DNA of 64,000 nucleotides from Methylovorus glucosotrophus. Lineage in GTDB: Bacteria > Pseudomonadota > Gammaproteobacteria > Burkholderiales > Methylophilaceae. Numbering within the stretch: position 1 is the stretch's first letter; each line of letters starts with the position of its first letter. Location: contig NZ_VMSE01000001.1 in NCBI RefSeq assembly GCF_009858335.1, forward strand, positions 1,922,001 through 1,986,000, written 5' to 3'. Below, one piece after another: positions 17,610-26,247 of the stretch. Made by a program: the position numbers and the translations under genes. The notes beneath the pieces are model-generated. The model was not told the origin of the DNA and searched no databases. It saw only the letters and a list, made by a program, of their open reading frames with translations.

Positions 17610-17690
17610 AATACCTTATCTTTCATCGATAAGTTATTATAGATATGAGGTTTTTCCGGGTGCATGAATTTAAAATTTAAATCACGCACC
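17610..17690. promoter_or_regulatory. Two dyad elements in the tolC/lapG divergent promoter region
   Basis: The AT-rich 230-base gap between the divergent genes holds an 11-bp imperfect inverted repeat AATACCTTATC/GATAAGTTATT (about 17611-17638, one mismatch) and a 32-base near-palindrome from GGTGCATGA to TCACGCACC (17659-17690). Both could bind dimeric regulators. No regulator is identified. Confidence 0.5.
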
Positions 17691-17795
17691 GAATTTACAA
17701 TAAAGAAGCGTACGCAATTGTCGTGCCAAACCTTGTAGGTTAGAGTCATCATCGCTCATTCGCTAACATCTCGCGCAAGTCGTCAATGCCTGTGG

Positions 17796-18452
17796 GTGCT
17801 CTGCACGATCATGTGCTTGTTGCTGGGGGTATGGATTCCAGGCATACAGGCCGCTACGGATTTCAGCAAACTGCGCACACTGGCCGAGCAGCGTTATGGC
17901 GACCGGGCCAAAAACACCATCATTGAGCTGGAGGCCCTGCTCAATACCCTGCGAGACGCCCCGGATCAGGAAAAGCTGGAGAAGATCAATCTCTTCGTCA
18001 ATGACAAAATCCGTCGCTTTGATGATGACATCAATATCTGGGGGCAATCCGATTACTGGGCCACGCCATTGGAGTCCCTGGGCCGCGAGGCTGGCGACTG
18101 TGAGGATTACAGCATTGCCAAATACGTGTTTTTGCGCGAGCTGGGCATTCCCAATGAAAAGCTGCGCTTGACCTATGTCCGGGCCAAGATAGGTGGCCCC
18201 AACAGCCGCATTTCACAAGCGCACATGATTTTGAGCTACTACCCCACGCCGAATGCAGAGCCGCTGATTCTGGACAACCTCATCATTTCCATCCGCCCGG
18301 CCTCGCGTCGGCCGGATCTGGTACCGATTTTCAGTTTTAACAGCGAAGGGTTGTGGACGGGCACATCGACCACACCAAGTAGCGATTCGTTGAGCCACTT
18401 GTCACGCTGGCGCAACGTTCTCGCAAGAATGCAAGCCGATGGTATTGAATAA
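17796..18452 (+). CDS. lapG: LapG-like periplasmic cysteine protease
   Basis: A 218-residue bacterial transglutaminase-like cysteine peptidase. LapG cuts the N-terminal retention module of LapA-type adhesins and frees biofilm cells. A short hydrophobic export signal (MCLLLGVWIPGIQAA) leads into the mature protein. The catalytic triad is visible: Cys in GDCEDYSIAK (also the Ca-binding DxE site), His in SQAHMILSYY and Asp in ILDNLI. The start is uncertain: GTG 17796 or ATG 17811, neither with a strong ribosome site. It is followed 26 bases later by lapD, as in other Lap operons. Confidence 0.9.
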   Translation: MLCTIMCLLLGVWIPGIQAATDFSKLRTLAEQRYGDRAKNTIIELEALLNTLRDAPDQEKLEKINLFVNDKIRRFDDDINIWGQSDYWATPLESLGREAGDCEDYSIAKYVFLRELGIPNEKLRLTYVRAKIGGPNSRISQAHMILSYYPTPNAEPLILDNLIISIRPASRRPDLVPIFSFNSEGLWTGTSTTPSSDSLSHLSRWRNVLARMQADGIE

Positions 18453-18478
18453 AAGATCAGGTTAAGGGGGTAACAATT

Positions 18479-20413
18479 ATGTCGTTGATTAAACAGTTAT
18501 GGATCGCCATCAGTCTGCTGATGCTGCTGGTATTTGCGGCCTGCGTCATTGCAAGCATCGAGTCCAGCAAGCACACGCTGGAACAGCAGTTGCAGATGAA
18601 GAACATCGACAATGCCACATCGCTCGCACTCTCGCTGTCGCAGATCGACAAGGAGGACCCGGTGAATGTGGCCCTGCTGTTATCCGCCCAGTTTGATAAC
18701 GGGCATTACCAGCGCATCCGGCTGGTCGACCCTGAAGGCAAGCTGATCTCCGAACACTACAATGCCGACATACAACCCAATACCCCCAGCTGGTTTAATC
18801 GCGCATTCAGCATTGAGGTGCATCCCGGCGTGGCCCAGGTGCAAAATGGCTGGTCGCAATACGGCACCCTGTCGCTGGAAAGCGATGCCACCTTTGCTTA
18901 CCAGGCACTGTGGAATGGCGCCAAGAAAATGCTGCTGTGGAGCGTGGCCATTGCCCTGCTGGCGGGCGTGCTGGGCTCCTGGCTGCTGCGCATCATTACC
19001 CGTCCATTAAGTGAAATGGCCAATATGGCAGAGGCGATTGGCGATCAGCGTTTCATCACCATGACCGAGCCCCGGGTGACCGAATTCAAATCGCTGGCGC
19101 AAGCCATGAACCGCTTGTCCAACCGCATCCGCAAAATGCTCAACGAGCAATCGCAGCTGCTGGAACAACTGCGCTTTGAAGCCAACTACGAGCCCATCTC
19201 CGGGCTGATGAACCGCAAGTATTTCACCAGCCGCGTATCAGCCTATCTGGACAATGAAGACAACTTTGAAGAAGGCGTACTGGTGGTTTCGCATATCGCC
19301 GAGCTAGCCGAGATCAATGCCAAGTATGGTGGCACCGGCACCGACCAGATACTCAAGCGCATCGGCCATGCCCTGACCGAGCTGTGCAAACCCGAAAATG
19401 GCCTGTTTGCCGGTCGGCTGAGCGGAGCGGATTTTGCCGTGTTCAGCAGCAGTCCGGATAACCGCGAGCTGCTGTGCCAGCAGGTGAAGGACACCATCAT
19501 CTCGGCTGCCGCCATTGCCGATAGCTTCCCCGATTTCAGCCCGCGCACCATCGCCAGCCATATTGGCCGATCAGACCAGCTGGATAGCCTGAAAGACCTG
19601 CTTGCCGTGATACGCCAGCGCAATGACCTGACGCAATTGCAGCTGGAGATTGATGATCAGGCGCAGCAGTCCAGCTCACCGCTGAACACCACCCGCACCG
19701 AGAGTGAATGGCGTGCCCGCCTGGATAACGCCATCATGTCCAAGCGCCTGCGCCTGGCCAGCTTCCCGGTCATCAGCCCGACCAATACCCTGATCCACAA
19801 TGAAGGTCCGATGCGGCTGCAACTGGAGCCCAACGGCCCCTGGCTGCCTGCTGCGGAATTCATCGGCTGGGCGATCAAGCTCGACCTGATTACCGAAATG
19901 GATGATCTGCTGGTGCAGATTGCCATTGAGGACCTCAAGAATGGCAAGCCAGCCATTGGCCTGAATATCTCCTCACGCGCCGTGAGCAATCCCACCTATC
20001 TGGAGCATCTGCATGCCTTGCTACAGGCCAACCCGGAAGTGGCTGACAGGCTGTGGCTGGAAGTGCCGGAAGACGGTGTCTTCCGGCACATGGAAGCCTT
20101 CCGCAACTTCTGTCTCACGCTCAAGCCGCTGGGCTGCCATATCGGCGTCGAGCACGTGGGTGCGCAAGTGGCACGCCTGGGTGAGCTGCACGACCTTGGC
20201 CTCAGCTACATCAAGATTGATGCATCGGTTATCCGCCACATCGACAGCAACACTGGCAATCAGGCCTTCCTGAAAGGCCTGTGCCTGATCGTGCATTCAC
20301 TGGGCATGATGGCGATTGCCGAGGGCGTGCAAACCAATGAGGAAATCGCCGCCCTGCCCGCGCTGGGCATCGACGGCATGACCGGCCCCGCTATCCAGGC
20401 GCCCGCCGTGTAA
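18479..20413 (+). CDS. lapD: LapD-like c-di-GMP receptor (periplasmic domain, HAMP, degenerate GGDEF and EAL)
   Basis: A 644-residue inner-membrane signalling protein. Two transmembrane segments (about 6-26 and 153-172) flank a periplasmic LapD/MoxY-type sensor domain; a HAMP domain, a GGDEF-like and an EAL-like domain follow. The GGDEF site reads SGADF. The EAL signature is absent at LQLEP, and the DDFG motif reads EHVG, so neither enzyme activity is expected. This is the hallmark of LapD, which binds c-di-GMP in its EAL domain and then sequesters LapG. AAGGGGG lies upstream of the ATG at 18479. Confidence 0.93.
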   Translation: MSLIKQLWIAISLLMLLVFAACVIASIESSKHTLEQQLQMKNIDNATSLALSLSQIDKEDPVNVALLLSAQFDNGHYQRIRLVDPEGKLISEHYNADIQPNTPSWFNRAFSIEVHPGVAQVQNGWSQYGTLSLESDATFAYQALWNGAKKMLLWSVAIALLAGVLGSWLLRIITRPLSEMANMAEAIGDQRFITMTEPRVTEFKSLAQAMNRLSNRIRKMLNEQSQLLEQLRFEANYEPISGLMNRKYFTSRVSAYLDNEDNFEEGVLVVSHIAELAEINAKYGGTGTDQILKRIGHALTELCKPENGLFAGRLSGADFAVFSSSPDNRELLCQQVKDTIISAAAIADSFPDFSPRTIASHIGRSDQLDSLKDLLAVIRQRNDLTQLQLEIDDQAQQSSSPLNTTRTESEWRARLDNAIMSKRLRLASFPVISPTNTLIHNEGPMRLQLEPNGPWLPAAEFIGWAIKLDLITEMDDLLVQIAIEDLKNGKPAIGLNISSRAVSNPTYLEHLHALLQANPEVADRLWLEVPEDGVFRHMEAFRNFCLTLKPLGCHIGVEHVGAQVARLGELHDLGLSYIKIDASVIRHIDSNTGNQAFLKGLCLIVHSLGMMAIAEGVQTNEEIAALPALGIDGMTGPAIQAPAV

Positions 20414-20490
20414 GCATTACCGGGCGACGAGCAGGCTTGTGCTCAGTCGCCATATGCTCAAGGCCCGCTCACTGGCATCTGCACAATAAA

Positions 20491-20525
20491 AAACCCCATC
20501 CGTACTGGATGGGGTTTGTTTTTTT
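20491..20525. terminator. Bidirectional intrinsic terminator between lapD and the lapA operon
   Basis: An 11-bp stem AAACCCCATCC/GGATGGGGTTT with loop GTACT (20491-20517) is followed by a T run on the plus strand and preceded by an A run. It can end both lapD and the convergent minus-strand operon. Confidence 0.9.
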
Positions 20526-20561
20526 CTACTTACCTGGCGGCAAGAGAGCCGTGCATGGGCA

Positions 20562-20894
20562 TCAGATAACCGGCTTCTCGTCATCCACCAGCAAGTCCAG
20601 CCCTTTGCCCTGGGTGCGCCAGGATTGACGCTGTATAAGCCGTTTCTGTGCCGCATCCGGAAAGTCAGTGAAGTGAATCACGTCACGCTCGATCAGCAGC
20701 AGGATCAGGTCTTCCAGCACGCGCGCGAGCTGAATATCACTCTCGCGAAATGCATTCTGATCCTTGAGCGCGTCTTCCAGATACTGCTGATACTCTGGCG
20801 ACTTGCCATCCACAGACTCCCAGCCTGGGGAGTCCATAGCCTCGCGACTTACCGCTTTGATATTGCCAGCCTGATCGCGTAACACGTATGGCAT
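20562..20894 (-). CDS. Conserved small protein (often mis-named tryptophan synthase subunit beta-like)
   Basis: A 110-residue soluble protein without motifs of known enzymes. It starts MPYVLRDQAGNI and has ARVLEDLILLLIERDVIHFT and FPDAAQKRLIQRQSWR, as in a proteobacterial family that databases often mislabel as tryptophan synthase beta-like. That label is not supported: it is far too short and has no PLP site. It starts 20 bases after the lapA stop with AAAGGG before its ATG, so it is probably co-transcribed with lapA. A role in adhesin biology is possible but unproven. Confidence 0.8.
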   Translation of the reverse strand: MPYVLRDQAGNIKAVSREAMDSPGWESVDGKSPEYQQYLEDALKDQNAFRESDIQLARVLEDLILLLIERDVIHFTDFPDAAQKRLIQRQSWRTQGKGLDLLVDDEKPVI

Positions 20895-20913
20895 AACGCC
20901 CTTTCGGATAAGT

Positions 20914-23900
20914 TTAGTCGGTAACCAGCTTGTTGTTGGTCACCAGGTTGTTGATGATCGCAGCATCGGTATGGCCTGCCGTGGTCAAGTCCACACCGGC
21001 CAGCACGATACGCTGGTTCTCGGCGCCGCTGTTGAAGGCCGCACCCACGGTATGGCTGTCACCGGAGAAACCACCAGTGGAGCTGATGTGGATGATGGTA
21101 TCCGAACCGGATTTTTCAAAATGCAGGTAATTTTGCAGATTACCTGAATTTTCCCCGGTCAACAGATCGCGCAGATCCAGCTTGTCACCACCGGATGCCA
21201 CCGATGCCTTGTTGAAGTCGGTGATGGTATCCACGGCAGGCGTACCAGGTGTGCCCGCATCGGCCAGATTCCACTTGAAGGTATCCACGCCAGCGCCACC
21301 GCTCAGGATATCGTTGCCAGCGCCACCAATCAGCGTGTCATTGCCATTGTCGCCATACAGACGATCATGACCGCCGCCGCCAATCAGGATATCGTTGCCG
21401 TCACGTCCCATGATGAGGTCAGGATGATCAGAACCGGTGATGGTCTCGCTGGCAGTGGTACCAACCTGCACATTGGTCTTGTCGACATTGATAGTGACCG
21501 TCGAATTTGCCGTATCGCCATCCTTGTCCTGCAGCACATAGTCCATTTTTTCGGTAATGGCGGAAGACAAACCATCCGGTGCCTTGTACGAATAAGTACC
21601 GCTGTCCATATCCACCACAAACTGGCCGCCATGCAGCGTGGTCACGGTGATTTCATGCGTGGTGCTGTTGTAGGTGCTATGGTTGGTGCCTACCACTTCG
21701 ATGAGGCCAGTGGCCGCATTGAAGCGGTACTCGGTACCTTCCACCACAATACTGCCGACAAAACCGCCGTCGCCGCCTACACCGTTGCCTGTCATGGTGC
21801 CGGTGATCAGTTCACCAGCAGCCTGATTCTGGATGGTGCCTGCCAGCACGGCATCGAGCTGAGTGAAACTGGTCACCAGAATGCCATTCATATTGGTGTT
21901 GGTCTGCCCATCGTACGCTACCGGATTCAGGGCATTTACGCTATTGATGTCGCTGCCGACGCCAATCGCATAAGACTTGATCTGGTTGGCTTCCAGGAAG
22001 GTTTTCCATGCCAGTTCTTCCTGGGTTTGAATACCAGCATCCGAGCTATTGGTATTGGTGCCGCCCGTCAGGCTGGTGTTGCTGCCACTACCAGTATTGG
22101 GTTCACCGTCGGAGATGAAATAAGCCACATTCTGTGCATTGGTCAGCTTGCCTGCATCATCAAATGCATCCATGGCATTGGCCAGAGCGCTGTCGTAATT
22201 GGTATTGCCTTTCGGACCATTCACCAGAATCTGATCCAGCTGCGCCTTGGCTTGATCAATCGTCATCCAGTCAGTACCGACCTGGGCTGCCGTGGTGGAG
22301 AATACGACCAGGCTGATGCGCGTATCGCCCAGCGCATCGTACTTGTCGAGCAAGGTCTTGATCGACTGAATCGCACTTGCCAGACGCGTAGTGCCGCCCA
22401 CGCCATCCTGTGTACGCATACTGCCAGAGATATCCAGCGTAATCAGCAGATTGGTGTCGGTGGTCGACAGATTAGCCGAAATCGGGTTGGCAACTGGCGA
22501 ATCATCTTCCACGTTCACGGTCAGGTTGCCCACCGAAGTCACGCCATTCGCAGTGGCGCTGACACCGACATTCAGGGTCAGCACATCTTCCGTCTTGGTA
22601 TCGGGATGATCGAGCGGACGCAACAGGTTCACGTCGTACTCACCGCCGTTGTTGATGGTAATGGTCAGCACAGGCTGGCCACCGGCAGAGCCGGTCAGGG
22701 TGCCAGTACCACTGCCAGACCAGGTGATCAGCTGGCCACCGGAGTAATAATCGCCAGTAGGTGCCGTCAGCACGACCGAGGTAATGGCATTGCCATCCGG
22801 ATCGCTAATGGAAAGCGTGCCATGTGCGCTCGCGCTATTGGTTACATCTACCGTGCCGCTGCTATCTGGCAAGCCACCAGGCAAGCCCTCTTCCGATACG
22901 TTGGCAGTTGCCGTGCCAACGACGGGTGGACGGTCATCTGTCGTTCCATTGATGGTAATCGTGAGGTTGGCCGTGGCTGGCGTACCGTCACCATCGTTGA
23001 TGGTATAGCTGAACACGTCCTTCAAGGACTGGTTGTCATTCAGCGCATTCACCGCCGGATTGGCGTTGTTCAGCGTATAGGTATAGCTGCCATTGGCATT
23101 GAGTATCAGTGTGCCGTACTGACCAACAAACGTACCTGTGGTCGTCACTGGATTGGGGTTCACATCCGGGCCAACAGTGTCGTTGTTCAGCACATTGCCT
23201 GTGACCTGATTTGGCGATGCATCTTCCTTGATGCTATTGGTGTCATCCACGGCAACCGGAGCACTGTCGGTGATCACGATGTTCAGTGGCGAACTGGTCG
23301 ATACGTTATTGGCATCGGTCAGCGTCACACCGATGCTGTCGGTCACGCTGGAGTTGCTGCTCTGGATATTTGGATCATAGGTGTAGCTCACCACACCTGT
23401 GCTGGCATCGTAGCCGGTCAGCACCAGTGTGCCTCGTGGCGTGGTGATGGTGATCGGGTCTGTTGCCAGATTGTTCAGCTGTTGCAGGGTGACCACGTGA
23501 TCCGTAGTGCCGCTGATGGTAATGCTGCTGATGCCAGCTTCGGCTTCCACCAGGAAGCTGCCTGGGGTAGCGTCAGCGGTTTCCGGCAAGGTAGTACCTT
23601 CCACGATCAGCCCAGGTGCGCCGTCAGTATGACCATTGATGGTGATAGTCAGGTTGGCAGTCGCTTCGGTACCGTCACCATCCTTGATGGTGTAGCTGAA
23701 CACATCCTGCAGGGACTGGTTTTCGTTCAGGGCATTCACGGCCGGGTTGCTATTGTTCAGCGTGTAGGTGTAAGTGCCATTGGCATTGAGTATCAGGGTG
23801 CCGTATTGGCCGACAAAGGTACCTGTCGTGGTCACCGGGTTGGGGTTCACATCCGGGCCAACAGTGTCGTTATCCAGCACATTGCCTGTGACCTGATTCG

Positions 23901-25524
23901 GCGATGCATCTTCCGTGATGCTGTTGGTATCAGCCACGGCAACTGGAGCGCTGTCGGTGATCACGATGTTCAGTGGCGAACTGGTCGATACGCCATTGGC
24001 ATCGGTCAGCGTCACACCGATGCTGTCGGTCACGCTGGAGTTGCTGCTCTGGATATTTGGATCGTAGGTGTAGCTGACCACACCTGTAGTAGCGTCATAG
24101 CCGGTCAGCACCAGTGTGCCTCGTGGCGTGGTGATGGTGATCGGGTCCGTTGCCAGATTGTTCAACTGTTGCAGAGTCACTACATGATCGGTAGTGCCGC
24201 TGATGGTAATGCTGCTGATGCCAGCCTCGGCTTCCACCAGGAAGCTGCCTGGAGTCGCGTCAGCGGTTTCCGGCAAGGTAGTACCTTCCACGATCAGCCC
24301 AGGTGGGCTGTCGGTATGACCATTGATGGTGATGGTCAGATTGGCGGTGGCTTCAGTCCCATCTGCATCCTTGATGGTGTAGCTGAACACATCCTGCAAG
24401 CTCTGGTTTTCGTTCAGCGCATTCACGGCAGGGTTGGCATTGTTCAGCGTGTACGTATAGGTACCATTGGCATTCAATACCAGAGTGCCGTACTGGCCGA
24501 CAAAAGTACCCGTCGTCGTAACAGGGTCCACTTTCACATCGGCACCGATGTTGTCGTTGTTCAATACATTGCCCGTCACCTGATTCGGCGTCGCGTCTTC
24601 GGTAATGCTGTTGGTGTCATTCACCGCGGTTGGGCCGGTGTCGGTGATGTTCACATCCAGCGTATCACTGGCGGTCTGACCATTGGCATCAGTCACAGTA
24701 ATCGGCAGGCTGTCGGTGACCGTCGTGGCGCTGGTCTGCACGTTAGGATCATAGGTATAGCTCACCACGCCGGTGGTAGCGTTGTAACCCACCACAGTCA
24801 GCGTGCCCTTGTCTGTGGTAATCACAATCGGGGTGGTACCGGCGTTGGTCAGTTGTGTGAGGGTAACAACGGTAGTGCCGATGGTGATGCTGGCAATACC
24901 GGCAGGCGCGGTCACGGTGAAGTCACCAGGCGTAGCGCCATCGGTTTCTGGCAGGGTCATTTCGCCAGCTTCAACACCGTTGTAATCGGTCAGCACAATC
25001 GAAGGTGGGCCTGCAGGTGTGGCAGCTGCGCCTTCAGGATCAGAGTAAATGAAGGCTTCGCGCACAAAGTCGATTACAGGAGGCGTACCGACGGGATATT
25101 CATAGCTAAGGGGGGTCACGCCTTCGACGATGCGCAGCAGGTTAACGAAGGTAGAGCCGTGCTCGTTGCCGGCAGCGCCGATCAGACCAGCCGCCGTTTC
25201 TTCCAGCACTTCGTTAATGTCGCGGCCTTGTTCGATGGCCTGGATAACGGCCTGTACAGTGGCTTCGCTGACGGCACTTTCTGTGCCTTCAGGAGCGATG
25301 AATTCAGCCAGCTCAGGGGTGAATTTCACCGTCTGGTCAGCTGAAATCTCGATTTTCTGGCCTGTGGTCAGGAGGATATCAACGACAACACCTTGCGCAG
25401 TCGTGACGACTTCACCTGGCTGTATGCTGTCGCCCACCTTGAGCATGCGGCGTTCGCCACGTTCATTCACAGCAAATGCATTGCTGCCGCCATTGATTGC
25501 TACTACGGTACCGATCGCTGCCAT
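20914..25524 (-). CDS. lapA: LapA-like giant surface adhesin (retention module, repeats, vWA, RTX, type I signal)
   Basis: A 1536-residue type I secreted adhesin. Residues 1-130 form the LapA retention module with the LapG cleavage motif TAAG at 110-113. Residues ~185-865 contain three copies of a ~229-residue unit with VCBS/cadherin-like and Bap-like halves. A von Willebrand A domain with an intact MIDAS (DISGS near 1027) spans ~1020-1210. RTX nonapeptides (GGAGNDILSGGAG and relatives) lie at ~1365-1415, followed by the C-terminal secretion region. It is small for a LapA protein (those of Pseudomonas exceed 5000 residues). It is read after lapB, lapC and the LuxR-type gene. Confidence 0.93.
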   Translation of the reverse strand: MAAIGTVVAINGGSNAFAVNERGERRMLKVGDSIQPGEVVTTAQGVVVDILLTTGQKIEISADQTVKFTPELAEFIAPEGTESAVSEATVQAVIQAIEQGRDINEVLEETAAGLIGAAGNEHGSTFVNLLRIVEGVTPLSYEYPVGTPPVIDFVREAFIYSDPEGAAATPAGPPSIVLTDYNGVEAGEMTLPETDGATPGDFTVTAPAGIASITIGTTVVTLTQLTNAGTTPIVITTDKGTLTVVGYNATTGVVSYTYDPNVQTSATTVTDSLPITVTDANGQTASDTLDVNITDTGPTAVNDTNSITEDATPNQVTGNVLNNDNIGADVKVDPVTTTGTFVGQYGTLVLNANGTYTYTLNNANPAVNALNENQSLQDVFSYTIKDADGTEATANLTITINGHTDSPPGLIVEGTTLPETADATPGSFLVEAEAGISSITISGTTDHVVTLQQLNNLATDPITITTPRGTLVLTGYDATTGVVSYTYDPNIQSSNSSVTDSIGVTLTDANGVSTSSPLNIVITDSAPVAVADTNSITEDASPNQVTGNVLDNDTVGPDVNPNPVTTTGTFVGQYGTLILNANGTYTYTLNNSNPAVNALNENQSLQDVFSYTIKDGDGTEATANLTITINGHTDGAPGLIVEGTTLPETADATPGSFLVEAEAGISSITISGTTDHVVTLQQLNNLATDPITITTPRGTLVLTGYDASTGVVSYTYDPNIQSSNSSVTDSIGVTLTDANNVSTSSPLNIVITDSAPVAVDDTNSIKEDASPNQVTGNVLNNDTVGPDVNPNPVTTTGTFVGQYGTLILNANGSYTYTLNNANPAVNALNDNQSLKDVFSYTINDGDGTPATANLTITINGTTDDRPPVVGTATANVSEEGLPGGLPDSSGTVDVTNSASAHGTLSISDPDGNAITSVVLTAPTGDYYSGGQLITWSGSGTGTLTGSAGGQPVLTITINNGGEYDVNLLRPLDHPDTKTEDVLTLNVGVSATANGVTSVGNLTVNVEDDSPVANPISANLSTTDTNLLITLDISGSMRTQDGVGGTTRLASAIQSIKTLLDKYDALGDTRISLVVFSTTAAQVGTDWMTIDQAKAQLDQILVNGPKGNTNYDSALANAMDAFDDAGKLTNAQNVAYFISDGEPNTGSGSNTSLTGGTNTNSSDAGIQTQEELAWKTFLEANQIKSYAIGVGSDINSVNALNPVAYDGQTNTNMNGILVTSFTQLDAVLAGTIQNQAAGELITGTMTGNGVGGDGGFVGSIVVEGTEYRFNAATGLIEVVGTNHSTYNSTTHEITVTTLHGGQFVVDMDSGTYSYKAPDGLSSAITEKMDYVLQDKDGDTANSTVTINVDKTNVQVGTTASETITGSDHPDLIMGRDGNDILIGGGGHDRLYGDNGNDTLIGGAGNDILSGGAGVDTFKWNLADAGTPGTPAVDTITDFNKASVASGGDKLDLRDLLTGENSGNLQNYLHFEKSGSDTIIHISSTGGFSGDSHTVGAAFNSGAENQRIVLAGVDLTTAGHTDAAIINNLVTNNKLVTD
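22935..24970 (-). repeat. Three tandem ~687-bp coding repeats inside lapA
   Basis: Corresponding points such as the codons for NSITEDA recur at about 23220, 23907 and 24594, giving a 687-base period (229 codons). The second and third units are close to identical at DNA level over hundreds of bases, while the first is more diverged. Such repeats allow copy-number change by recombination. Confidence 0.9.
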
Positions 25525-25593
25525 GGTGTACCTGACCTTTCTACAAAATTGCTGATGGAGCGATTAAACCCCATCCCAACATCAAAAAATATT

Positions 25594-25605
25594 GTACCAA
25601 GGTAC
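25594..25605. promoter_or_regulatory. Inverted repeat GTACC-AA-GGTAC upstream of lapA
   Basis: A 5-bp dyad lies 70 bases before the lapA start and 18 bases past the LuxR-type gene stop. Its place suggests an operator for lapA, possibly for the neighbouring LuxR-type protein; this is inference. Confidence 0.4.
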
Positions 25606-25622
25606 TAGACCCCGAAATTTCA

Positions 25623-26240
25623 TCAGCCCTGTCGATCATTCAGCATCAGGGCAAGCTGCAAACGGTCTCGTATCGCCAGCCGCTCAAAGATGGCAGTGAG
25701 GTGGGCCTTGACCGTGCGCTCGGTAATATCCAGCTCGCGCGCAATGAGTTTGTTGCTGAGGCCTTCTGCTGCCTTGAGTGCTACCTCGCGCTCGCGCGGT
25801 GTAAGTTGATCCAGCGTGGCATTGATCTTGGTCTGACTGGAGCCCACCATGGTGCGGCCAACCGTAATCAGGCGCTGCAGGACCTCTGGCCCCAGCCATA
25901 CGCCGCCCAGTTGCACCACGCGGCGCACCTCGCGCAGCACGTCGGCCGAGCTGTAGGCATGGCAATAGCCTGCGGCGCCCTGCTGAAAAGCCGCCACCGC
26001 TTCATTGGTGTCCGGCGCATTCGCCAGCACCAGCAAGCGCGCCTGAGTGAAGCGGCCTAGCAGGCCTGTTACATCCGTCAGCATGCTGGCGGTGCTGTCC
26101 GCATTCACATGCAGCCAGATCAGGGCCTGGCCCACATCGGCATTCAATGCGGCACTTTCCCTGAATACCGCCCCTTCGGGACAAACCTGCTGCCAGTCGG
26201 CCAGCAAGCGCCCCCCTGCAGAAATGAAGATATCGCGCAT
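25623..26240 (-). CDS. LuxR-family transcriptional regulator with receiver-like N-terminus
   Basis: A 205-residue protein. The C-terminal LuxR helix-turn-helix (about 140-200) has LTPREREVALKAAEGLSNKL and ERTVKAHLTAIFERL. The N-terminal ~125 residues have the alternating pattern of a response-regulator receiver, with late parts such as GAAGYCHAYSSADVLREVRR. The expected phosphoacceptor Asp region reads ALIWLHVNAD, so normal phosphorylation is doubtful. It lies between lapC and lapA on the same strand, seven bases after lapC, and could control the adhesin. Confidence 0.88.
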   Translation of the reverse strand: MRDIFISAGGRLLADWQQVCPEGAVFRESAALNADVGQALIWLHVNADSTASMLTDVTGLLGRFTQARLLVLANAPDTNEAVAAFQQGAAGYCHAYSSADVLREVRRVVQLGGVWLGPEVLQRLITVGRTMVGSSQTKINATLDQLTPREREVALKAAEGLSNKLIARELDITERTVKAHLTAIFERLAIRDRLQLALMLNDRQG

Positions 26241-26247
26241 GGTGTTG

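Noticed and set aside
22935..24970. CRISPR-like repetition
   Set aside because: The repeats are long coding units of 687 bases without short spacers.
21367..25344. A 1325-codon open frame on the plus strand opposite lapA
   Set aside because: It is antisense to the repetitive adhesin, has low-complexity composition and no start site. The minus-strand domains and motifs are clear.
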